Assembly (NCBI GenBank): GCA_020736575.1
Contig: JAGPYM010000002.1
Coordinates: 1,488,001 to 1,552,000 of the forward strand
Length of the DNA: 64,000 bases
Source of the DNA: Thelonectria olida
Taxonomy: Eukaryota; Ascomycota; Sordariomycetes; Hypocreales; Nectriaceae
Direction: 5' to 3'
The position numbers were made by a program, and so were the translations under genes. The notes under the pieces were generated by a model that was not told the origin of the DNA, did no database searches, and saw nothing but the letters and a program-made list of their open reading frames with translations. Positions 12,520-22,511 of this stretch are shown here, one piece after another (the first letter of the stretch is position 1; the number at the start of each line of letters is the position of its first letter).

Positions 12520-12684
12520 ATGTGCGACTTTACCAAAAACTACTACATCTACACGTCGTGCATCGACCCGGGAACGCACTTCTGCAAGACTTCCACCGAC
12601 GGAAACCGAAAAAAGGCGTGCCCCAAAGGACCCCATGAACGCTACATTGTGCTGCCTGAGACCTGCCCGCTCTGTTGTGGCTGA
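12520..12684 (+). CDS. 54-aa cysteine-rich 'MC' protein, function unknown
   Basis: Single-exon 54-codon gene from ATG at 12,520 to TGA at 12,684. The second residue is Cys; the Cys residues lie at 2, 14, 22, 34, 49, 52 and 53, with the end reading PETCPLCCG. There is no signal peptide, so it is probably intracellular, and the C-x2-C end suggests metal binding. Short fungal proteins that begin Met-Cys and end in a C-x2-C pair are common in Pezizomycotina and have no assigned function (from memory, unverified). The evidence that it is real: an aromatic- and Cys-rich composition unlike chance, an intron in the leader with good splice signals, and a long pyrimidine-rich promoter/leader. The gene at 63,795 has the same layout. 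I cannot say what it does. Confidence 0.72.
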   Translation: MCDFTKNYYIYTSCIDPGTHFCKTSTDGNRKKACPKGPHERYIVLPETCPLCCG

Positions 12685-15482
12685 TGAACCGAGTTCTTGG
12701 GATTCAAGTCCAAGGTTGGCTGTTGTCTTGTTGAGCTGAAAGGACAGCTCTCATATCCCGAATCCTCCATTCTGGTTCTAGGCCATACCCCTCCCTGGAC
12801 AAAACACAGCCCTCTCGAGAGCTTCTTGTGGCGTCATTTTGGGTTCTAGATTTGGATTTCTCACCTTTTATGCTGCTGCGATCTGGACATCGAAGTGTGG
12901 GGTTACTTATTTTCTTCTGTTGGGCCACAGCGGTTTTGGGTTGGTTCAGGACATGCTTTGTCCCTCGGTCGGTCTGCTGGAGTCTCGGCAACATCTGGAG
13001 GCAAAAAAAACAAAAAAACATGCCCAATTGAGGGCGCCGCGGCGGGTGACGACTGATGAAGGGGGTCTCAAGAAAAAGGTTACACGAGGAGTGGATCGCA
13101 GGTCCAGAGCACGGCGAGGACAGCAGGTTGAGGCTTTGACCTCTCTCTTCAAGGAGGAGGGGCCTGTGTTCTCTCGCCGTTTCCACCCCGCTCGGACACT
13201 ACCCATGTCGACGAGGAGAGCCTTTTCACTTCTGTTTTCTTTTTGGAGGGCCAAAAGCTGAGAGAGAAAAGCCTCAGGAAGGCATGTGCTTGTTACTGGG
13301 TAACATCGGGATTTCCAAGACCTTTCTACGTTTCCATTAATGTTTCCACTCATACCCATTAGCCGGCGTTGCGGGCGTCCAAAAGCTCTGCCTCGTCTTA
13401 ATGGACGGGCTTTCAGGAGCGAGGGAAAAAGCCTGGAAATACATATCACTTTCAATTGATTTGAAACAAGGAGACCCCAGACCTCAACAACGTGATAAGC
13501 TTTTGAGAGGACCACTTCGACGTCGCATTTGGGTGTCGATTTACGAGCAATAAACTGGATGATGGGGACACAGCCTCGAGCTAGGGGGCGTCGTCCGGTC
13601 CATTCCATTGGACCTTATCGTTCTGGTTCCTGAATATGTTCCTGGCGCTGCTGCATGTCTCCAAGCTGTCACTGCGCCGGCTTGGGTAACAAACGGGCAT
13701 GGGCCGCGGAGCCGGGCTCCGAAGCTGGCCCGTGGTTGGGGTTGATAGGATGAGATTGGACAGGGACGATATCTCACAGAGACCCAGACTCGCATCATCA
13801 TCATCTTCCACCCCTTCCACGGCCCCTTCTCGACCGCCAGAAGTACCCCCCGGCTTCAATTGACAGCTTGGGCACGGGTGTCGATCCCCACCGTTGGGCC
13901 CTTGTGCCCGTTGACGACGACGACGACTACGAGGCTGGCCTGAGACAGTTGAAACGACAAACCTCCCCGAACTGGCGAGGGAAGCTCCCTGCTCGTCGGA
14001 AATGACCGTAACACCATGAGGACATGACAATTTATTCATCGGTTTCGGTCCGGACCGTGTCGGAAGGGAGTTCCACCCCCGGACTATTCTCTCAGCGCGC
14101 AGGGACGTTCTCTCGCAACCAAGGGCGTTGAGTTGCGCGCAACTAGGTGATGCGCCAAGCCAGCTGGAGAAGTAGTGGCCGAAACTCAAAAGCATGATGC
14201 TTCCACTTCTCCATAGCGGAGGGAACTTCACGGGGCCGGATCTTACACGTCCACTTAGATCTCAGACAATACCTAGAATATGTTTCTAAGCGACCGACAC
14301 CCCGAGCACGTCTTTCTTTGAGTTTTCCTCCTTGCTTCCGTGCCGGTGTTATGTTAGCTCCCGAGGGAGGCCTAAGTTAACTAGGTGTCAAAACAAGCTC
14401 ACCTTCGCTTTGGTCTGTCTGAGAGAGAGTCTCACGCTTCCGTGTTGGGGTCTGGGCCTTGGGCTCTGCCGTGGCGGTCTCGCGATCAGACTATCAACCG
14501 CCGCGGGCCACTCCGGTAACTACGTACCTACCTAGCCACGGGAGAGGTTCGATGGGATGCGGCATTGAGAAAAGATGGCGACCGGCGGATGTCTCATGTC
14601 GGATTGGCCGGGAGGCTGACGGTCCGAAACTGATGGTACGAAGATGGCGAGAGGTTTTTTTTTTTCGATGGTGGCTTGCGTGTGCGCGAGACATCTGGCT
14701 TTGCAGTGGCGAGCGGCAAGTTGTTTAGAAGGGAGGGAGGGCTGTCTCACCAATGCGAAAAGATGACCTGACAGCAAGCCAAGCGCCGCCACAGCCACAG
14801 ACTTGTGTTTCTTTCTGGAACACGGGAAGAAGTAGGCTACCACACCTAGATCTGTTATGGACGAAGTTGTGTGGTAGCTTGTTCCTTTGGCAGCTGAATG
14901 GAAGCGACTGAGGTGATGACTGGTTGATTCTGCCGTTGTGAATCAAAGGACTACGAATTAGAGACACGGGATAGAATGATAAGGGCTGCACTGCCGTGTG
15001 TCTCTCCTAGAATCAAGTTTGGCTACGTCATTTACGACGGGACAGAAGCAGAGAAAAGGGGATGAGATCGTGTTGGCAGGCAAGGATATGACTTTCTCTT
15101 GGAGCGGGTCTGGGGGCTCTAACCCTGAGGCCCGGCACCGGCACTGGGGATTAAAACGACGACCTGGGGAGGCCATCTCAGCAGAAGACTGCCGCGGGCC
15201 ACGGAGAGAAATCGGCAACGGGCAGTGAATAACCCTGGGCAGCCATGGGCCGAGAAAGTGGGCGAGGTCCGGCGCGGGGTCACCGGGGAAGGGTGGAGCT
15301 GACCCCAGATTCCGAGCGACTCCACCTTGTGCCGAGGCTCTTACTCAGCCCATGTGGTTGGCGGATGGCTGGGGAGCGAATGACCTTGGACAGGTCACGT
15401 CGCACTTCCTCTGAAGCCGGTTCAAACATCTACAACACCAAGCCTTTGAAATCCCACAAGCGTCGCTTCAGTCGCCATCGCC
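12685..15482. other. 2.8 kb intergenic region
   Basis: Holds the 3' UTR of the 54-aa gene and the promoter of the dienoyl-CoA reductase. Two long minus-strand open frames (13,581-14,231 and 12,946-13,608) overlap each other and have no recognisable domain, so they are not called. A CGTACCTACCTAG motif lies at 14,523-14,535. Confidence 0.5.
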
Positions 15483-16627
15483 ATGTCCGTTCCCGAGTCC
15501 AAGTACCTGAGCCCCGTGTGGCGGGATGACATCTTCAGTCAGTTCTTCCCCATCAAACCTTCCCTCGCAAAAAAAAAAAAAAAAAAAAAAAGGCATCAAC
15601 CTGCTAACAACGCTGCAGAGGATCGCGTCGTCTTCGTGACCGGTGGCGCCGGCACAATCTGCAGCATGCAGACGCGGGCGCTGGTGAGACTGGGAGCCAA
15701 CGCCTGCATCATCGGGCGCAAGGTCGAGAAGACGGAGGCAGTGGCCAAGGACATTGCCGCAGTGAGACCGGGGGCAAAAGTCTTGGGAATTGGAGGCTGC
15801 GATGTCCGCAAGGTACGGAGATGCTACTAAACCGATGAAAAGAGTACAGAGCTAAGGCTAACGCAATGAGTCACTGTAGGCTGAAAGCCTGCAGGCTGCA
15901 GCAGAGAGATGTGCCAAGGAGCTCGGAGGCATCGACTTTGTCATGTGAGCCACAGCCTTGATATCGAAGCCCTCGTCTTGGAGCAGTGTTTACTGACACT
16001 TCTCACTGCAGCGCTGGCGCCGCGGGCAACTTCGTCTCCCCCATCGAAGGCCTCAGCTCCAACGCCTTCAAGACGGTCATGGACATTGACGTGCTGGGCA
16101 CCTTCAACACCATCAAAGCCACCGTGCCGCACCTCGTCCGCAGCAAGACCCCTCGCATCATCTACGTGTCGGCCACCTTTCACTACACGGGCATGCCGCT
16201 GCAGGCGCACGTGTCGGCGGCCAAGGCCTCGATCGACTCGCTCATGGCCAGCGTCGCGCTCGAGTACGGGCCCCGCGGCATCACCAGCAACGTCATCGCG
16301 CCCGGCGGCGTCGAGGACACCGAGGGCCTCGCGCGACTGGGTAGCAGCGCCGACGCGGAGCGCTCGTCGTACCTGAAGGGTATCCCGCTGGGTCGGCTGG
16401 CGTCGGTGCGCGACGTGGCGGATGCCACCGTGTTCCTGTTCAGCGAGGCCGGGAGCTACATCAACGGCCAGGTCCTCGCGGTGGACGGCGCGGCGTGGCG
16501 ACGGCAGGGCGCCATCAGCGTGGGAATCGACAAGGGCATGGAGTACCCGGATTACCTCCTCAAGGGAGAGATGTCGCAGAACCTGCGAGACCCGCGCAAG
16601 GACGGTGAGGCCAAGGCTAGGTTGTGA
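15483..16627 (+). CDS. SPS19: peroxisomal 2,4-dienoyl-CoA reductase (Sps19/DECR2 type)
   Basis: NADPH-dependent short-chain dehydrogenase/reductase that removes pre-existing double bonds during peroxisomal beta-oxidation of unsaturated fatty acids. Four exons (15483..15537, 15619..15812, 15880..15944, 16012..16627) give 309 aa against about 292 in yeast and animal Sps19/DECR2. Cofactor loop TGGAG at residues 26-30, and CAGAAGNF as the NNAG-equivalent. The active-site stretch HVSAAKAS keeps Lys but lacks the usual SDR Tyr, which is the hallmark of this subfamily. The protein ends KARL; ARL fits the PTS1 consensus, so peroxisomal import is expected. Intron 1 contains a run of about 22 A residues just before the CTAAC branch site. 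A tRNA gene follows 111 bases after the stop. Well supported. Confidence 0.93.
15570..15591 (+). repeat. poly-A tract inside intron 1
   Basis: A run of about 22 A residues within the first intron of the dienoyl-CoA reductase gene, upstream of the CTGCTAAC branch site. The exact length is prone to sequencing error. Confidence 0.85.
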
Positions 16628-16738
16628 TGTTGCGAGCCCAGACGTCCAGCCAATAACAAGGCGGTCTAGTTGGGTATGGCATATCGCATATATGCGAGCC
16701 ACCATAGTGGCAGGCCACTCAACCAAACATCGTCAGAT

Positions 16739-16815
16739 GGTTCTGTAGTGTAGTTGGTTTTCATCACATCTCGCTCACACCGAGAAGGTCCCCGGTTCGA
16801 ACCCGGGCGGAACCA
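16739..16815 (+). tRNA. tRNA-Val (anticodon CAC)
   Basis: Complete cloverleaf without intron. Acceptor stem GGTTCTG/CGGAACC (one G-T pair), D-arm GTG...CAC with a long D-loop, anticodon stem TCTCG/CGAGA around loop CTCACAC (T33 present, anticodon CAC, reads GTG Val), and T-arm CCCGG-TTCGAAC-CCGGG with an intact B-box. Discriminator base A. A TTTTT pol III terminator follows within a few bases. The 77-nt length is slightly long because of the D-loop. Anticodon and folding were read directly. Confidence 0.95.
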
Positions 16816-17306
16816 TCCTTTTTGACTGTGTTGTCGACGCCTTGTAATCTTTTGGTTCTTGAAATGCATCTGGTCAGAGGTAGAGGCTCAACGGCGGGGC
16901 CAAACGGAGCTGGCTGGGGAACAAATGCATCTTTTTCTGGTTTTGGAAATCAGGCTGGAGACTAAAATAGATAAAGATGGAGCCTTATTGATAAGACGTG
17001 TGGTTATCAAGATGGATCTTTTCTTCTCCCCCCCCGGAGATGCCAATCGTGACAACTGTGATAGAGGTCGGGTCGAGGCTGAAGGTGCCGTGAGTTCCGA
17101 GTTCCCCGCGGAGACGTTGAAACAAAGGCTCTGACATTGACTGGTGATCATGCGAAACAATGCTGGAAGATTAGAGACGGGGACAAGGTTGGTTGATTAT
17201 CGCAGATAGGGATTTTTTTGCCGATCCCGTCCCATCGTCGGCTGCAAGGGTCGATTTTGGTGATTTTTTGTACATACATGATTTGGTTGGGCTTGAAGCT
17301 TAACAC

Positions 17307-17347
17307 GATAGATGGATGGATGGATGGATGGATGGATAGATGGATGA
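17307..17347. repeat. GATG/GATA tetranucleotide microsatellite
   Basis: About ten GATG or GATA units in tandem. Simple repeat in intergenic DNA, usable as a length marker. Confidence 0.9.
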
Positions 17348-18370
17348 TACAACGGCTTATCCTGGGTGGAGGTCGATTCGTTGTGCGTTCAGCCGTTGTG
17401 CGGCGTTAACAGGCCACCGACGACACAAGAAAAAGCCATTGCTCGCAAGATGATAACCAATGAGAATTGTATCGCATGCGCTCGACAAGAGCGCAAAGCA
17501 TGTGGTGGGGTGTGTAGCGTCTTGCGGATAGCACCACAGATGGGAAGTGGGCTGTTTACGGACGCATGGTCTGCCCGCCCAGCATCGAGTGGAGATTCCG
17601 TCTCATCCAGTTTCCGTATTCGTGGAGGTTGTATGTTGGTTTTTGCCAGTGAGAAGTTGCGGCAACTGAAGTGGTGCACTGGAGTCGCCTTGTCCCCCAC
17701 CCGCGGACATGCGGGATTGCATTAGCGGGACGCACCAGAAGCTGCATTTGATGCTCTCCCGCTGATGGATTGTGTGTTCCAAGAGCTTTCCATCTTGGCA
17801 TCCAGCCGGGCATCGAGATGGGCGAATGCTTGGCCATGACTGACAGCTTGGCAGATGGGAATAGCCTCAAAAACGAAAAGAGGGAATAGAAAGAAAATCA
17901 TCTTCAACATCCTCTTCCTCAGAAACAACCACCACAACATGCCACTCCCCTCTCTCTCAACTTCCCCTCCACTCTCCACCTTGCACACCGGCCGGCGGGG
18001 CATCTAATCCTTCCCAAAGAGCGGGGTCGGAGAGAAGCTGTGTGGACACGACCGACAACCGACAACCCATCCATCTTCAGGGTTTCGGAGGGAACTTTGC
18101 TCTCTTCCTTTCCCACCAGCCCGCTAACTCATTGGCGGTGGTGACTCGGCTATGGCAATCCCCGCCCTGCCACTGGATGCTTTCAGCCGTGCATATTCGT
18201 AAGTGGTGGTGGTTGATCGACTTGCCTTGGTAGCTAGTTGCTCTCCCTATTCATGCGCATTCTTCTTGCACTCCACGGATGGCCCGAGCCGGTATGGATC
18301 ATCATCCATTCTCGATGGAAAGGCAAGGGTAACTTAGCCCGCAGCTGACTTTATCTGGAGCCTTTTCGGG

Positions 18371-18379
18371 TTATATAAG
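18371..18379 (+). promoter_or_regulatory. TATA box of the phosphatase gene
   Basis: TTATATAAG 210 bases upstream of the ATG at 18,581, followed by a pyrimidine-rich leader. Canonical TATA form and plausible spacing. No perfect CACGTG Pho4-type site was noticed next to it. Confidence 0.55.
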
Positions 18380-18580
18380 ATGCTTGTGATTCCCTCCTGC
18401 CCTTCGAAGCTATTATGACCCCAATTGAAGCTCTCTGTTGCTCCTTCCTGCTTTACCCAGTAGTCTCGGGCAGATAGGGTCGCCTCCCTCGTGTGTGTGT
18501 GTACAATCCCCGGACTACCACACCAACATCATCACATCACTACCCCATCACAACATCCATACCCATTTGCTTCAGCCGCA

Positions 18581-20053
18581 ATGCAAGCCAAGCTCTCTAT
18601 CCTTCTCGCCCTCTCCTCCTCCCTCTCCCTCACTGCCGCCGAAGATGTCCTAGGCGTCTACATCTTCCACCGCCACGGCGACCGCACTGCCAAGGCCTGG
18701 AAGCCGGTTAACTTCACGGCTCTCGGCGCCGAGCAGGTCTACTCCTCTGGGTCCTACTATCGCGGCCGCTACGTCACGGCAGGTGCCGACTTCAAGATCT
18801 CCGGCCTTAGCTCCGACACTGCCGTTCTATCGCAGATCGAAGTCACTGCCCCCGTCGACGCCGTCCTGCAAAACTCGGCCCTCGTCTTTCTGCAGGGCCT
18901 CTACCCGCCCACTGGACATGTTGAGACGCTCGCTAATGGATCCCGCGTCGAGGCTCCTCTGGATGGATATCAGTATATCCCCGTGAACTCCATCGAGAGC
19001 GCTGCCAGTGCAAAGGACTCAGAGAATAGCGCGTGGCTCCAGGGTAATAGCGGCTGCAACAATGCCGAAGTGAGCTCCAACGATTATTTCACCTCCTCTG
19101 AGTATGCCAAAACCTACGATGGCTCCAAGAGTTTCTACTCTGGTCTGCTACCCGTTGTCAATGGAACCTTTTCCAAGGACGAAGCCACCTTTAAGAACGG
19201 CTACACCAGTAGGACCCATTGCTTCCCCTCTATGGCTCACTTCGACTAATTATGTCTAGTCTTCGATCTTATCAATGTGGCTACCATCCACAATAGCTCC
19301 ATCCCCTCAGATGACCTCCTCAACGAGTCCACCCTCGACAAATTGTACAACCTGGCCTCCATCCACGAGTGGAACCTCGCCTACAACAGCAGCACCCCCG
19401 TCCGCTCCATTGCCGGCGCTGTCCTCGCTGGCCAGATCCTGGAGGCCCTCGAGCCCTTGGCCAAGGGTGAGAAGGGCAACGCCAAGTTCAACATTCAATT
19501 CGGCGCGTACGGCACCTTCATGGCCTTCTTCGGCCTCGCCCAGCTCCACAAGGCTGACTCGGATTTCATGGGCGTGTGCAACTACGCCTCGTCCATGACC
19601 TTTGAGCTTGTGACGAACGCTACTAAGCCCACTGCCGACGACGTGAGTGTGCGCTTCTACTTCTCCAATGGCACCGCTGCAGAGGAGGAGCCCAAGCTCT
19701 TCCCTCTGTTCAACCAGGAAAAGACGACTCTGTCGTGGGCCGACTTCAAGTCTGGCATGAGCGACTTTGCCATCGAGGACGACCAGCACTGGTGCAAGCT
19801 CTGCGGCAACACCGACGGTTTATGTGCCAGCAACAGCACCAGCACTACTAGCGACGACGATTCTTCCTCGCAGTCGTCGTCTGGATCTGGCAGTGGCATT
19901 TCTAAGCCCGTTGCCGGCGTCATCGGCGCTCTCGTCACCCTTGCCGTGATATTGGGTCTCCAGGCAGCATTCTTGCTCCTCGGAGGCTTCCGCTTGGTCA
20001 AGAAGGCACGCCTGGCTCCTTCTTCATCGGCGGCTGGTGGCGTGAAGGCATAA
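18581..20053 (+). CDS. membrane-anchored histidine acid phosphatase family protein
   Basis: Histidine-phosphatase superfamily, acid-phosphatase branch; expected at the cell surface or in the secretory pathway. Two exons (18581..19208 and 19260..20053) give 473 aa; the 51-nt intron has GTAGGA and TGTCTAG ends and restores frame. Residues 1-20 are a signal peptide ending TAA; the catalytic motif RHGDRT lies at 31-36 (His32 would be phosphorylated). Many N-glycosylation sequons follow, a Ser/Asp-rich stalk near 395-420, one transmembrane helix at about 427-452, and a short basic cytosolic tail. The segment where the family carries its proton-donor motif (S-H-D, or a Y-D variant in fungi from memory) reads FGAYGTF at 290-296, with no acid. 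So it may be a weak enzyme or a binding protein. Convergent with the MFS gene, 336 bases apart. Confidence 0.87.
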
Positions 20054-20389
20054 TGAATAACCAACGAAGGATCCAACGACGAGGGGCGGCGTTTTTCTTG
20101 GGTTGGGGGTTGATTGAGACAATATGAATAATAATCGTGTTGAACACAGAACTCGGATCATCAACTCACACAAATGTGCCATTAATTACACTCTTCCGTA
20201 CACGAAAGCCCACCTGCTTTGTGGCACAAATTCCTTGATGTCGATGGGTCTTCCATGAAACGCCAAACCATCCAACAATTGAAAGTAAAAACTCCCATCC
20301 CAAGCCCCCTTGGCGGAAGCTTCAAGATATTAATAAGTGCACATCATAACCATCGGCTTCGCCAGCATGTGTTCGTTACTCGAAAGGCT
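20054..20389. other. convergent 3' UTRs of phosphatase and MFS genes
   Basis: A 336-base interval between two stop codons on opposite strands. Nothing further is seen. Confidence 0.6.
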
Positions 20390-22511
20390 TTACCTAAGGC
20401 CTGCAAGAGCAATAAGATCGTGACGATGATAGAAAGCTCGAATTCTCTTTCCAAAAATATCTGTAGATGTTAGAGTTTTCGGGCCGAAGATCAGCGGAAT
20501 TAGCAACTTACACATGGGAATACTCAGCAAGCAGACTCCAACCTGGATGGAAGAGATGGCGATCAATGTAGGCCTGATACCACCGGTGTTGATCCATTCG
20601 TACGCGTAGAATGTCAGAACAAAACTAAAAAAGTTCTTGAAGATGATCATGATGGTGAATCCTTCAATCGTCAAATCACCTACAACACCAATCAGCTGGG
20701 AACTGGGGAACACCCAGGCGAGGAGCACACATACGATATGCGTCGACAATGTAGAGCGAGCTGGCGACGGCGCCAATCACCATTCCGGCCACCTCGAAAC
20801 CGAAGAAGATCAGGGGCACATGGTAGGTATACTTGCCCGAGATCACTGAACCCGTGGTCAATCCGAAACCGTAGAGGCCGATGCCGCCAATAATGAGCAT
20901 AGGAATTACAAGAAGGATGCGAAACTCGGGCTCATAAACTCCCTTGTTGAGTTTGGTTAGGTATTTTACGCTCGAATCTGCGAGCAAACCTGCAACGAAG
21001 AAGCCGCAGATAGCGCCTATAAAAGCACCGGTATAGGCGTATCCGGCCGAAACCTCGCCCCAGTAGTACGGGGGACCAATGAAAATAGCTGCAATAATAA
21101 CACCGATGAAGACGGTCCATCCGATCATGGTGCCCTGGATCAGACAGCCCCAAATAAAGGCGGGATGAGTGAGTAATGGAAACGGCCGCAGGAGGAGAAC
21201 CCAATAACGCTCGGTTGTCTTTCGTCCGTCAAACAGGGATAGTGACTCGACCCAAGACTTCTTGGGAGTGCCAGCGTTGCCAATGGGCTGAATGGCATTT
21301 GATGTTGGGAAAAACACAAAACCCCGAGTCGGAGCGCTCCGAGACGGAATATGTGCCCCTTCTGATGGTGGCGAGTCTGGCTGAGCAGGCAATTCAGGCT
21401 TCGACTCTTCGACGACGTTAGTGTCGGTGTTGAGTCTTGCTTCGCGGCGGTATGCGGTCTCGGGACAGAACAAGAAGACGGCAAACAAAGTCGGGGCCAG
21501 GAATATGGCCACGAAGAAGAAGGTCCACTCCCAGCCCAGTGAGTCAGTAATTTTGCCAACCACGATAGGAGTAAAGAAGGCGCCACCAAAAATAGCGAGG
21601 TTGGTAAAGGCCATGCGAACACCTCTCTGGTGGACGAAGTAGAGGTCGCCAACTGCGGCATTCAGCAGGCTCTCATATGGAGCACATCCCACGCCCTGAA
21701 CCACTCGAGCTCCGATAAAGCTGCCATAATTCAGACCAACAGAACCGGCCCAGGCACTGGAGGCAATGAGGATACAAATGCCGATGAGGAAGAGATGACG
21801 TTTCCCCCATATGCGGCCCGATGGGACGAAGAAGATGGCGCCGGCTCCCGCTCCGAGGAGAAAGTAGCCCGTCAAAAGGGCGACTTTAGTAAAATCCTTC
21901 GAGAAGAGGAGAGAGACGGTGATGGTGTTGGCCGCCAGGATGGGGCCCAGGCAAGTGGCGAGGATGCCCGCGAAGCAAAGGATGAAGGTGATGAGATCTC
22001 GCCTCCATAGGGGCCAGTTCAGGGGATCATTTGGGTCGTCAGAGGGTTGCGGAATCTAAGTAGTTGTGAGTAGCTAGGATGATGAATGATGATGAGGAAT
22101 CATCAGGTATGTGACAAGAACATCGGAACGGGCGGAACGTACCAGGATGATTGGCTGCTTGCCACTATCGTCGGTCTTAAGACCGGCATGCTCGCTTGTA
22201 CCAATCTGAGGTCGCAACGGGTCGTAAAAGTAGCGGGTTGTGCCTACGGATCATTAGCTCCGGATTCTACCCGCCGAAAGGAGGTCCGTTGACAGCTCCG
22301 ATGGCCATGGCAGAGGACGCATCTCGGGGGCTGGGCTTCGGGGGCAATAGGCGGTGGAGAGGCGGGGAGACGGGCAACGCAACGCAGCCTCACACGGGAG
22401 TACGGGAGTACGGGGGTGGGAAGGAGCGAAAGGAGCTCAGCATTGACTCATAGGTGGATGCTTACCAGGGACGTGTTCGACGCCCTTCGCCTCAAGAATT
22501 CCTAGAGGCAT
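20390..22511 (-). CDS. MFS transporter, DHA1 (Hol1-like) family
   Basis: Twelve-helix major facilitator expected in the plasma membrane, probably a proton-coupled exporter or organic-cation/polyamine-type carrier; the substrate cannot be told. Five exons (22511..22466, 22243..22143, 22055..20735, 20679..20512, 20460..20390) give 568 aa. Every join restores a family pattern: the cytosolic N-terminus with DPNDPLNW, the helix 2-3 region with GRIWGKR, a central loop of about 90 residues, VDAYRD just before helix 11, and the end SIPMYIFGKRIRAF. The start is a Met in a short 46-nt first exon whose donor GTAAGC and next acceptor CCGTAG join to give GTTRYFYDP, as in relatives. Divergent from the Zn2Cys6 gene across 4.7 kb. 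Family assignment is firm, substrate unknown. Confidence 0.9.

Larger units (their letters stand above)
16816..18580. other. 1.8 kb intergenic region
   Basis: No gene supported. Contains the tRNA terminator, a GATG tetranucleotide repeat (17,307-17,347), and the promoter of the phosphatase relative with a TATA box at about 18,371 and a GT microsatellite near 18,492. Confidence 0.55.

Noticed and set aside
12704..14231. Minus-strand open frames of 160, 220 and 216 codons downstream of the 54-aa gene
   Set aside because: They overlap each other in different frames, are rich in Arg/Ser and low-complexity segments and show no family motif.
17307..17347. GATG repeat considered as part of a coding gene (Met-Asp-Gly repeats)
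   Set aside because: A simple tetranucleotide repeat read in frame yields a repetitive peptide; no flanking coding signal.
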